A stretch of 40,382 nt of DNA from an uncultured Eubacterium sp. (GTDB taxonomy: Bacteria; Bacillota; Clostridia; Lachnospirales; Lachnospiraceae). Below, piece after piece: positions 17,792 to 25,955 of the stretch. How positions within the stretch are numbered: the first letter of the stretch is position 1; every line of letters starts with the position of its first letter. The notes below the pieces were generated by a model. It was not told the origin of the DNA. It ran no database searches and saw only the letters and a list, made by a program, of their open reading frames with translations. The position numbers were made by a program, and so were the translations under genes. The DNA lies in the NCBI GenBank assembly GCA_934317205.1, contig CAKREL010000008.1:1-40382 (forward strand), in the 5' to 3' direction.

Positions 17792-18547
17792 GACATCTTC
17801 AAAATTCATGCTGCCACCAAAAAGATCCAGCGCACTTCCGATGGTATAATTTAAATGATGCTGCCCTCTCTCGGCCAGTTCTCTCAAATCATCAAAGCTT
17901 CCTATTCCACCAGCATAAGTTATCGGGATTTTATTCCACTTTCCAAGTAGTTCTGCCAGTTCTCCTTCGATACCGGAGGCTTTTCCTTCCACATCCACCG
18001 CATGGATCAGAAATTCATCCGAATAACCTTCCAGACGATTTAATAACTCTTCTGTCACACACTCATTTGTAAATTTCTGCCATCGATCCGTCACAATATA
18101 ATAAGAACCGTCTTTTTTTCGGCAACTTAAATCCAATACAAGGTGCTCTTTTCCAACAGCATGTACCAGCTTTTCCAGACGTTCATAATCTACCCTTCCA
18201 TCGCGAAATACATACGAAGTGACAATGACATGACTGGCACCCGCCTGCAGAAACTCATGTGCATTTTCTGCTGTAATGCCACCGCCCACCTGCAGTCCGC
18301 CCTGGTAAGCCTGCAATGCAGTCAGAGCCTGCAATTTTGTCGCCTCATAGTAAGGTGAATCCTTTCCATTTAATAAGATAATATGTCCTCCCCGGATTCC
18401 ATAAGACTGATACAATTTTGCATAAAACGCAGCATTTTGTTCCGACACAAAATTCTCTGCTGCCTGGTCTCCCTGATCCTTCAGTGTTCCTCCTATGATC
18501 TGTTTTACTTTTCCATTATGGATATCAATACATGGTCGAAATTCCAT
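17771..18547 (-). CDS. hisA: ProFAR isomerase, eukaryotic His6-like type of HisA
   Basis: (beta/alpha)8-barrel isomerase of histidine synthesis; converts ProFAR to PRFAR. The 258 residues follow the His6 pattern of fungi and a minority of bacteria (FRPCIDIHNGKVKQI, GLQVGGGITAENA, LDLSCRKKDG, HAVDVEGKASGI, ITYAGGIGS) rather than the common bacterial HisA. Catalytic aspartates would be Asp8 and the Asp in HAVD. No other his gene is in the window; it stands just upstream of glnA. GAGGAG lies upstream of the ATG. Confidence 0.85.
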   Translation of the reverse strand: MEFRPCIDIHNGKVKQIIGGTLKDQGDQAAENFVSEQNAAFYAKLYQSYGIRGGHIILLNGKDSPYYEATKLQALTALQAYQGGLQVGGGITAENAHEFLQAGASHVIVTSYVFRDGRVDYERLEKLVHAVGKEHLVLDLSCRKKDGSYYIVTDRWQKFTNECVTEELLNRLEGYSDEFLIHAVDVEGKASGIEGELAELLGKWNKIPITYAGGIGSFDDLRELAERGQHHLNYTIGSALDLFGGSMNFEDVLKFEEK

Positions 18548-18611
18548 ACAACTCTCCTCTTTTTTATCATACTTTCATTGCCTAATGTTGCTGGTAGCGC
18601 TCACACATGAT

Positions 18612-18652
18612 AAAGCGGACATTCGCAATCCGCTTTCGCTGCTTGCTCATGT
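18612..18652. repeat. Small dispersed hairpin repeat, copy 2
   Basis: Same element as at 15710-15751: AAAGCGGA/TCCGCTTT stem (18612-18619 and 18629-18636), then CGCTGCTTGCTCATG. It lies in the leader of hisA, within the 348-bp divergent gap between hisA and guaB. Confidence 0.75.
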
Positions 18653-18773
18653 TATCTTATTATATTTATTACTTCTGCTTATCGTCACTTTGGGCGTTTC
18701 TCCCAACATTTTGCAAAGTATACACTTAAAATATCACAAACTGTAAAAAAAAGAAACCTTTCCCGAAAATCCA

Positions 18774-18802
18774 TTGACATTACAATTTTAAATTACTATA
18801 AT
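18774..18802 (+). promoter_or_regulatory. guaB promoter, full consensus
   Basis: TTGACA (18774-18779), exactly 17 bp, TATAAT (18797-18802). A perfect match to the housekeeping sigma consensus, suggesting high basal initiation. The leader from about 18809 to 18895 contains a terminator-like hairpin. Confidence 0.92.
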
Positions 18803-18836
18803 ATTTTCAAATTAATTAATGTATTTTTTAAAAATC

Positions 18837-18864
18837 AGAAAAACAGCAGTGTTTTTCTTTTTTT
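18837..18864 (+). terminator. Terminator-like hairpin in the guaB leader
   Basis: AGAAAAACA (18837-18845), loop GCAG, TGTTTTTCT (18850-18858): a perfect 9-bp stem followed by six Ts. It begins about 28 nt after the predicted start site and 31 nt before the guaB ATG. The stem is AT-rich, so termination would be partial. No room for a known aptamer. Confidence 0.6.
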
Positions 18865-18892
18865 GCTCACAAAAACATACGAGGGAGGATAA

Positions 18893-20353
<1,461 letters not shown>

Positions 20354-20386
20354 ATTTTTGTTATAAGGGAATTTTAATTTATTAAA

Positions 20387-20455
20387 GAGGAGAAGAACTC
20401 AGATGAGTGCTTTGGGCTAAGACGCCCTGCATCACTAATCTGAGTTCTTCTCCTC
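20387..20455. repeat. Long hairpin downstream of guaB
   Basis: A perfect 18-bp inverted repeat (GAGGAGAAGAACTCAGAT at 20387-20404 with its complement at 20438-20455). The loop is 33 nt and has further pairing (GGGC/GCCC). No U-tract follows the stem, so it is not a standard terminator although it is 34 bp after the guaB stop. Dispersed-repeat copy B starts 18 bp later. Confidence 0.75.
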
Positions 20456-20473
20456 ATTTACGTTCTGGTAATA

Positions 20474-20535
20474 ATTCAAATCGAACGCATGTGAGACTTG
20501 GTGCGTGATTCTGGTCAGCGAAAGCTGACATATTC
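20474..20535 (+). repeat. Dispersed structured repeat, copy B (truncated)
   Basis: Same element as 401-483 and 20899-20980. It keeps the first hairpin and the inner stem (loop GAAA in place of GTAA), but stops before the CAGAATCAC closing arm. The lost part abuts the 3' end of the small lipoprotein gene. Confidence 0.7.
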
Positions 20536-20539
20536 CTTA

Positions 20540-20743
20540 TTATCGACCATTGTTGTCCGCGTTATCAGCATTTGTTGCATCATCGCCTGTTATAGCATTT
20601 TTCATATCCTCTCCGGTATCACGGATCGCATCCCTGGCGTCTTCTACTGCGTTCATATCCTTATTGTTTTTTCCACATGCGGCAAAAGTAGTCAAACTCA
20701 AAGCCAGCATAAGGATAAATGCAATCTGTTTCATTTTTTTCAT
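20540..20743 (-). CDS. Small secreted lipoprotein, function unknown
   Basis: A 67-residue protein with a lysine-rich start, a hydrophobic signal segment and a lipobox FAAC (Cys about 22), so it should be lipid-anchored outside the membrane. The mature part is short, charged and rich in Asp, Asn and Ala (KNNKDMNAVEDARDAIRDTG) and ends in an Asn/Asp-rich tail. I do not recognise a family. ATG 20743 has AGGAGA about 8-9 nt upstream; the longer frame from 20764 starts before that site. It lies between two directly repeated copies of a structured element. Confidence 0.65.
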   Translation of the reverse strand: MKKMKQIAFILMLALSLTTFAACGKNNKDMNAVEDARDAIRDTGEDMKNAITGDDATNADNADNNGR

Positions 20744-20898
20744 GTCAGTATCTCTCCTTTTCACTTTTTACCTAGTTTTTTTCACCATGTTATCTTTGTG
20801 ATTTCTGTCATGTGTGAGAAAAAACTGTGTTTTATACTCTTAATATGATACTTTTTGCAATTTTTATGCATTATCTGTTATGATTTTTTATCTCTCTG

Positions 20899-20980
20899 TT
20901 CAAGTCGAACGCATGTGAGACTTGGTGCGTGATTCTGGTCAGCGTAAGCTGACATATTCTTCTCAGAATCACTGCACATC
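20899..20980 (+). repeat. Dispersed structured repeat, copy C
   Basis: Nearly identical to copy A (401-483), with both hairpins complete: AAGTC/GACTT, then GTGATTCTG/CAGAATCAC enclosing GTCAGC-GTAA-GCTGAC. A further structured block follows at 20983-21087. Confidence 0.75.
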
Positions 20981-20982
20981 CT

Positions 20983-21087
20983 CGCGGAGCGTTTATCTCA
21001 GTCGGAGATTGTACTCCCACTGAGAAAGACTTGTTATTACTCACCACTTGCAGAAGTGGGAGTCTTCTCGACTGAGATAAATCTGCG
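20983..21087. repeat. Multi-stem inverted repeat with alternative pairings
   Basis: Outer arms TTTATCTCAGTCG (20992-21004) and CGACTGAGATAAA (21069-21081) are perfect. Inside, AAGACT/AGTCTT (21026-21031, 21061-21066) and CCACTT-GCAG-AAGTGG (21044-21059) pair. ACTCCCACT (21013-21021) can instead pair with AGTGGGAGT (21055-21063), and TCTCAGT with the nearer ACTGAGA (21019-21025). It lies just beyond the spoVAE stop codon. It may be an end of a transposon of the IS200/IS605 type or a structured RNA; no transposase gene is present. Confidence 0.65.
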
Positions 21088-21104
21088 TAACAGTTCTTTT
21101 TATG

Positions 21105-21461
21105 CTATTTTCTCATTTTTGAATTAAAAATCAGTGATGCCAGATATCCAAAGATCAAGGCTGCTGATACACCTACCGCACAGGCCGTAAAACCACCGGT
21201 AAAAAGTCCCAGAAATCCACTTTCATCAATGGCTGTTTTCATTCCTTTCCAGAGTGTATTTCCAAAGCCGAGCAATGGAACATTGGCTCCCGCTCCTGCA
21301 AATTTGGAAAAAGGTTCATAAATTCCCACTGCACCAAGTACTGCTCCCAGACATACAAGTAACACCATCACCCGACCGGGCAGAAGTTTTGTTTTTTCAA
21401 GCAAAACCTGCACCAATGCACAGATCAGGCCACCTACCCAAAATGCATTGATATAATCCAT
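21105..21461 (-). CDS. spoVAE: Stage V sporulation protein AE
   Basis: A 118-residue membrane protein with about three or four hydrophobic segments (FWVGGLICALVQVLL near 7, VMVLLVCLGAVLGAVGIY near 31, and two near the C-terminus). It includes the typical PLLGFGNTLWKGM segment of SpoVAE(B). SpoVA proteins form the inner-membrane channel for dipicolinic acid in spores. It lies 89 bp downstream of spoVAD on the same strand. spoVAC, normally the third partner in this cluster, is not adjacent. Confidence 0.9.
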   Translation of the reverse strand: MDYINAFWVGGLICALVQVLLEKTKLLPGRVMVLLVCLGAVLGAVGIYEPFSKFAGAGANVPLLGFGNTLWKGMKTAIDESGFLGLFTGGFTACAVGVSAALIFGYLASLIFNSKMRK

Positions 21462-21550
21462 TGTTCCCCCTCCTTTCTACTATTTTATACTTTAATCCTC
21501 CCATATCTTAAGACAATTCGAAACATCTATTGCTTTTTTGTATCGTATTT

Positions 21551-22615
21551 TTATATTGCCTCCTTATTTTCTACCGCTTCGAATACTACCGCATGCGCGA
21601 TTCCAGGCACGTTTTCACCCTCATTAAAGCTGATTTTAGATAATAATGCACCTGTTGGCACAAACAGTACCCGTTTTAGTTCTCCACGCCTCATCATTGG
21701 CAGAAAATGTGCACTCAGAGTTACTGCTGCACATCCGCACCCACTTCCTCCACTTCCGGTTCCCTGGCGTTCATTATCAAAAATCTCAAGTCCGCAGTCA
21801 GTATGGAAACTTCCGATTTCAATATGTTTCTGTTGCAACAGGTCTATGAGTATTTCACGCCCTACGGCTCCCAGATCACCGGTAATGATCTGATCATAAT
21901 AAGACGGACTTCTTGAAAAATCATCCAGATGTGCCGCAATACAGGCTGCAGCTGCCGGAGCCATAGCTGCTCCCATGTTCATGGAATCACGGACACCATA
22001 ATCTACAATTTTTCCCGGTGTAATGCCAGTTATGCAGACATCACAGTGCTCTTTATTTCTGCTTCGTTTTCCTGCCATATATCTGTCTCTGCCAAGTACA
22101 AAGGCTCCGGAACCGGTAACCGTCCAGGTAGTACATAAGGGTCTCTGATTGGCATATTCCAGGGGAAATCGAAACTGCTTCTCCGCACTGGCAAAATGAC
22201 TTGATGTCACGGCTCCGGCAAAATCTGCGTAACCTGCAGCCACAACCATCGCTGCCAGTGCCAATGACTCTCCTGCTGTCGAACAGGCACCGTACAGGCC
22301 AAATAATGGAATATGAAATTCCTGCAGGCCAAATGAAGTTGCCATAGTCTGTCCCAGCAAATCCCCCGCAAACAGATAACGCAAATCATCTGCCTTTAAT
22401 CCTGCTTTTCCAAGTGCTATCGTCAATGCCTCTTTTTGCAGCGTACTCTCCGCCTTTTCCCATATATCACAGCCAAAATTATCATCCTCCCCAACCAGAT
22501 CAATTTCATGTCCAATAGGGCCTTCTGCCTCTTTTGTTCCTGCTACGCAGCCACTGCTGATGATCCACGGAGGATTTTCAAATGTAATACTCTGTCGTCC
22601 TGTCTGTGTTGCCAT
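21551..22615 (-). CDS. spoVAD: Stage V sporulation protein AD
   Basis: A 354-residue thiolase-fold protein. It is related to ketoacyl-ACP synthase III in fold but acts as the dipicolinate-binding component of the SpoVA channel on the spore inner membrane. Recognised by the opening GRQSITFENPPWI, the GPIGHEIDLVGEDDNFG block, LFGLYGACSTAGE and GSGGSGCGCAA. Gene order spoVAD-spoVAE on the minus strand indicates expression in the forespore, but I could not identify a clear sigma-G promoter. Marks the host as a spore former. Confidence 0.96.
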   Translation of the reverse strand: MATQTGRQSITFENPPWIISSGCVAGTKEAEGPIGHEIDLVGEDDNFGCDIWEKAESTLQKEALTIALGKAGLKADDLRYLFAGDLLGQTMATSFGLQEFHIPLFGLYGACSTAGESLALAAMVVAAGYADFAGAVTSSHFASAEKQFRFPLEYANQRPLCTTWTVTGSGAFVLGRDRYMAGKRSRNKEHCDVCITGITPGKIVDYGVRDSMNMGAAMAPAAAACIAAHLDDFSRSPSYYDQIITGDLGAVGREILIDLLQQKHIEIGSFHTDCGLEIFDNERQGTGSGGSGCGCAAVTLSAHFLPMMRRGELKRVLFVPTGALLSKISFNEGENVPGIAHAVVFEAVENKEAI

Positions 22616-22649
22616 AAAAATTTGTCTCCTTACTCCTCTATCTCACTGT

Positions 22650-22668
22650 CTGTAATATTTCATTACAG
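22650..22668. promoter_or_regulatory. Inverted repeat CTGTAAT-N5-ATTACAG upstream of spoVAD
   Basis: A perfect 7-bp inverted repeat 35 bp before the spoVAD start. The half-site TGTAAT/ATTACA also occurs in palindromes at 22789-22803 and 27798-27812. It could be an operator; this is not established. Confidence 0.35.
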
Positions 22669-22746
22669 TATATCAATAGAATTTCCAGTAACAGTATGCA
22701 ACAAAGAAGCACTATTTATACTCTAAAATATGTTCACTTTATTATC

Positions 22747-22768
22747 AGGAAATTCATCGTAATTTCCT
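22747..22768. repeat. Palindrome AGGAAATT-N6-AATTTCCT, copy 2
   Basis: Perfect 8-bp arms around CATCGT. Nearly the same 22 bases occur at 9643-9664 (arms GGGAAATT/AATTTCCT around CAATGT), between the lysine riboswitch terminator and dapA. Function unknown. Confidence 0.55.
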
Positions 22769-22773
22769 ATCAA

Positions 22774-22816
22774 AAAAACACTCCACACTGTAATTATTAC
22801 AGCATGAAGTGTTTTT
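22774..22816 (-). terminator. Terminator after the nucleotidyltransferase gene
   Basis: Outer stem AAAAACACT/AGTGTTTTT (22774-22782, 22808-22816) with a U-tract on either strand, and an inner 15-bp palindrome CTGTAAT-T-ATTACAG at 22789-22803. It separates the nucleotidyltransferase gene from spoVAD. Confidence 0.8.
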
Positions 22817-22861
22817 GATTTTATCATTATTCTTTTCTGCGATGAATTATAGCTATTTTAC

Positions 22862-23761
22862 TTAGAATAACGGTGTCTTGTATACTCCTTTTGCAATCAG
22901 ATCTGCAAATGCATCTACAACGGTCTGACGGTCTTCCTGATAGGTTACACCAAACCATTTGTCCTGTGTCTCAAGCACTTTTACAGATACTTCACCTTTT
23001 GCAAGCATATCACCAATGATCGTCGGAAGCAGATACTCTGCTTTGATATTACCCGGTTCTACATTTGACAGGAATTCTGCAAATCCTTTATCCAATACTT
23101 CTAAAAATTCCGGTGTCACACCCCACATATTCATGGACACATGTGTTCCGGATGGAATCTCATTGCCATTCTCATCACGGACAATTCCGTCTTCACCGCG
23201 TGCAATTCCACTGGTCTCCACGATTTTTTGAAGCATTTCCTTATCATCTACTTTGCAGACACCTCTGGTAACTGTTCCATTATCACTAAGTGTATTATCA
23301 AGGATAAAACCTGCCATACAGTACTGATACTGTGTATCACCGCATTTTACCAGATAATCATGCACTTTCACAAATGCTTCTTTTCCATAATAGTCATCTG
23401 CATTAATGACTGCAAACGGCTCGTTTACAATACCTTTGCAACATCTTACCGCCTGTCCGGTTCCCCATGGTTTTGTACGGTCTGCCGGCTTTTCAAAGCC
23501 TTCCGGCAGATCATCCAGTGACTGGAATACATATTCCACATCACAGATTTTCTCGATACGGTCACCGATTACTTCTCTGAAATCATCCTCAATATCTTTG
23601 CGGATAATAAAAACTATTTTATTAAAACCTGCCTCCAGTGCATCGTGAATGGAATAATCTATAATAATCTCACCATTTGGGCCTACTGGGGTAAGCTGTT
23701 TGACTCCGCCGCCAAATCTGGAACCAATACCTGCAGCCATAATTACTAATGTAGTATTCAT
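22862..23761 (-). CDS. Sugar-phosphate nucleotidyltransferase-family protein
   Basis: A 299-residue cytosolic enzyme with the nucleotidyltransferase start VIMAAGIGSRFGGGVKQL (signature GxGxR, lysine for phosphate) and the metal-binding VINADDYYG near residue 110. The family transfers a nucleotide to a phosphorylated sugar or alcohol; the substrate cannot be told from sequence. Its position directly upstream of an envelope-polymer locus suggests it makes an activated precursor for a surface polymer. ATG 23761 (MNTTLVIMAAG) follows a GGAAGG site; the frame from 23839 adds 26 basic residues without a family match. Confidence 0.8.
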   Translation of the reverse strand: MNTTLVIMAAGIGSRFGGGVKQLTPVGPNGEIIIDYSIHDALEAGFNKIVFIIRKDIEDDFREVIGDRIEKICDVEYVFQSLDDLPEGFEKPADRTKPWGTGQAVRCCKGIVNEPFAVINADDYYGKEAFVKVHDYLVKCGDTQYQYCMAGFILDNTLSDNGTVTRGVCKVDDKEMLQKIVETSGIARGEDGIVRDENGNEIPSGTHVSMNMWGVTPEFLEVLDKGFAEFLSNVEPGNIKAEYLLPTIIGDMLAKGEVSVKVLETQDKWFGVTYQEDRQTVVDAFADLIAKGVYKTPLF

Positions 23762-23815
23762 ATTCTTCTTTTCCTTCCCGAAAAACTTTCCCTGTTTTTC
23801 CCTGTATTTAACAGA

Positions 23816-23844
23816 ATTGTAACATTTTTTTAGGTGCACGTAAA
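23816..23844 (-). promoter_or_regulatory. Promoter of the nucleotidyltransferase gene
   Basis: TTTACG (23844-23839), 17 bp, TACAAT (23821-23816) on the minus strand, about 50 bp before the ATG. Confidence 0.5.
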
Positions 23845-23938
23845 GGAAAAGATTCTCAACAAAATGAGTTTCGACTATTTTCCACCAAATTCTACTAATT
23901 TTCGGTCAAACTTTTGTTGATTTGTATCCATACTAACA

Positions 23939-25789
23939 TTAATCGTCTTTTTGAACCTTTCCATTTTCCACATAATATTTCTTTCCGGACTCTGTGATCC
24001 AGCCGGTATAATCAAACTGAACTTTTCCGTCTTCCAGATACCACCATCCCTCTTCATTTTCAGCAATACCGTCAAAAGAAAAGTCTACCTCTCCGTCTTT
24101 CACATACCACCAGCCATTATCATTATGAGACAAGCCGTTATATTTATCATCTCTTTTTCCATTTGTAAACTGCCACCATTCATCACCATCCATAAAGAGG
24201 CCTGTGAAATCGTCTTCAACTTCTCCGTTAATAATAATCCAACGCCCTCTCCAGTTTCTCTCGACATAACAGTCAAGATTTGCAAAATCATCCACCAATT
24301 TTGAACGTTTTTTCAGCTGTGATGTGACCGTATCATAATCATAGCTTTCCAGAAGTGTCGGAACATCGGAAAATAGATTTGTGCCAAGTCCGAGGCGATT
24401 TCCCTCAATTTGAACACCTAATGCGGCCAATGTTGTAGGAAAATTATCAAATGTAGAATAGATACGCTCTGTTCCATTTGACTCTGCCGCAGCATTAATA
24501 TAAGAAGTGTAAACCCGGCGGTTGTATGATTCATCAATATCTGCACAGAAATCACTGTCCATTGTCGGATGATCTCCACTGATCACAATCGTTGTATTCT
24601 CATAGAAGTCCTGCTGCTGGATCCATTCCACAAATTCTGCTACCTGCCGGTCAGAACAACTGATAACATTAGCATATTGGTTATCTCCATACTCATCATC
24701 ACACAGATCACATACATAACCATCTTCAAAATGCGTATCTACCGTTAATAATGTCAGATTGAAAGGTTCTTCCTCTTGTGACAGCTTCTGCAATTTTGCT
24801 TTTGCATACTCAAATAATTTTTCATCTTCATATCCCCACCAGACATAATAATCCTCTGAAATCAGCCCTTCGGAAAGTGCATACCAATAATCATCCATTT
24901 CATAATTACCATGTCCTTCGAAATACAGTTTTCTCCCTCCAAATGTTGCATTCGAACCGATTGCAAGTACTTGCTTATATCCTTCTTCATCCAAAATATC
25001 ACCCAAAGTCGTTAGTTTAGAAAAAAATGACGTCTGTGTATCCATGGAATTCTGTCCGAGGGATGTGTTTAAAGGAAGACCGGAAGTCTGTGCAAACATA
25101 CCGCCAATCGTCCATGTTGTACCGGGAAGAGAATACCCACCATTCAGTTTTGTACTATCTCCTGAAAAATTCTCATTTTCCTGTGACAGTTTTGTCAGAT
25201 TTGGAATGTAATTTTCATCATATGCACCACCATTTTTTTTGTCTGCATAAGTCATTTCCATAGATTCCAGATATATGTAGATCAAATTTCTCTTTTTTTC
25301 CGGAAATGTCAGTTCCACTGTTGACGGATCCACATAATTATCATCTATGAATTCTGAATACTGTCCGTTTGATGCCAGATAATCACCGATATCCAATCGT
25401 TTCCATGCCACACCGCCAAACACAGCAAATACAATGACTGTGATCAGAAGTGCAAATCCTTCTACTTTCTGCATCCTTTTATAAAATTTACAAACCAGAA
25501 TCCGCACGATCAATATGCACACAAAAATAATAGCTGTCGGCACAATGCACTGCAGACAGTAATCTATGATCATTCCGCTTCCGGTTCCTTCCAGTGGTGA
25601 ATTGATGGTAAACATCATTTCATCCATGCTGAGATTCGGCCATGTCACAAATACCCAACGAAGAGTACATGACAGTAGAACTGCCGCTGCAGTACCTGCA
25701 AAGGCCAATATCGTCATTACGATTCTTGTTATTTTTCTTTTTTCTCTTCTACTAATCTTTTTTTCCGTCTGTGCTGTATCTTTTCTCAT
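23939..25789 (-). CDS. LtaS/OpgB-family phosphoglycerol transferase fused to Trp-rich wall-binding repeats
   Basis: A 616-residue membrane protein. After a basic N-terminus there are three hydrophobic segments (about 24-45, 73-98, 107-125), then an extracellular alkaline-phosphatase-fold domain. Likely catalytic features are YLESMEM (metal Glu about 172), PGTTWTIGGM (nucleophile Thr about 222; this block resembles OpgB/MdoB more than LtaS) and SGDHPT (about 402). The family transfers phosphoglycerol from phosphatidylglycerol to a growing teichoic acid or a glycan. The last 105 residues hold five copies of the 22-residue repeat shared with the next four genes, unusual for a polymer synthase. 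It has its own promoter with OmpR-type direct repeats upstream. Confidence 0.88.
   Translation of the reverse strand: MRKDTAQTEKKISRREKRKITRIVMTILAFAGTAAAVLLSCTLRWVFVTWPNLSMDEMMFTINSPLEGTGSGMIIDYCLQCIVPTAIIFVCILIVRILVCKFYKRMQKVEGFALLITVIVFAVFGGVAWKRLDIGDYLASNGQYSEFIDDNYVDPSTVELTFPEKKRNLIYIYLESMEMTYADKKNGGAYDENYIPNLTKLSQENENFSGDSTKLNGGYSLPGTTWTIGGMFAQTSGLPLNTSLGQNSMDTQTSFFSKLTTLGDILDEEGYKQVLAIGSNATFGGRKLYFEGHGNYEMDDYWYALSEGLISEDYYVWWGYEDEKLFEYAKAKLQKLSQEEEPFNLTLLTVDTHFEDGYVCDLCDDEYGDNQYANVISCSDRQVAEFVEWIQQQDFYENTTIVISGDHPTMDSDFCADIDESYNRRVYTSYINAAAESNGTERIYSTFDNFPTTLAALGVQIEGNRLGLGTNLFSDVPTLLESYDYDTVTSQLKKRSKLVDDFANLDCYVERNWRGRWIIINGEVEDDFTGLFMDGDEWWQFTNGKRDDKYNGLSHNDNGWWYVKDGEVDFSFDGIAENEEGWWYLEDGKVQFDYTGWITESGKKYYVENGKVQKDD
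23942..24258 (-). repeat. Trp-rich repeat array, five units (phosphoglycerol transferase C-terminus)
   Basis: Units read GRWIIINGEVEDDFTG, EWWQFTNGKRDDKYNG, GWWYVKDGEVDFSFDG, GWWYLEDGKVQFDYTG and a short KKYYVENGKVQ cap. Spacing is about 22 residues (66 bp). Confidence 0.85.
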
Positions 25790-25843
25790 TTTTCCTGTAT
25801 CTTTCGTAGATTTTGCATGTTTTTTACATAAACCAGCAAAGTT

Positions 25844-25899
25844 ATTGTAGTGGATTTCAGAAAAAATAACAATATTTTTTTAAGATTTTCTTAAGATTT
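25844..25899 (-). promoter_or_regulatory. Promoter of the phosphoglycerol transferase gene with tandem TCTTAA boxes
   Basis: TTGTTA (25872-25867), 17 bp, TACAAT (25849-25844) on the minus strand. Just upstream of the -35 box are two direct TCTTAA hexamers with an 11-bp period (about 25895-25879). That arrangement is typical of OmpR/PhoB-family response regulator sites. Regulation by such a protein is inferred. Confidence 0.6.
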
Positions 25900-25902
25900 T
25901 GC

Positions 25903-25946
25903 ATAAAAGAATGACGCCAGTCCTAAAACTGACGCCATGCTTTTAT
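25903..25946. terminator. Terminator downstream of the GH25 gene
   Basis: On the minus strand, GGCGTCAGT (25936-25928) pairs with ACTGGCGTC (25921-25913), including two G-U pairs, around a 6-nt loop; it is followed by ATTCTTTT. ATAAAAG/CTTTTAT extends the structure outward. Confidence 0.75.
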
Positions 25947-25955
25947 AATTACATA

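Noticed and set aside
20387..20455. guaB terminator
   Set aside because: The stem is long and perfect but neither side has a U-tract, so I list it as a repeat hairpin instead.
20983..21087. tRNA-like cloverleaf
   Set aside because: The arms do not give a tRNA layout: no T-loop or anticodon stem of correct size.
22620..22740. Sigma-G promoter for spoVAD
   Set aside because: TGCATA and ATATACT elements are present but their spacing does not fit the consensus, so I do not call it.
23857..23919. Terminator between the phosphoglycerol transferase and nucleotidyltransferase genes
   Set aside because: CAACAAAA/TTTTGTTG arms exist, but the loop is 47 nt and no GC-rich stem is present.
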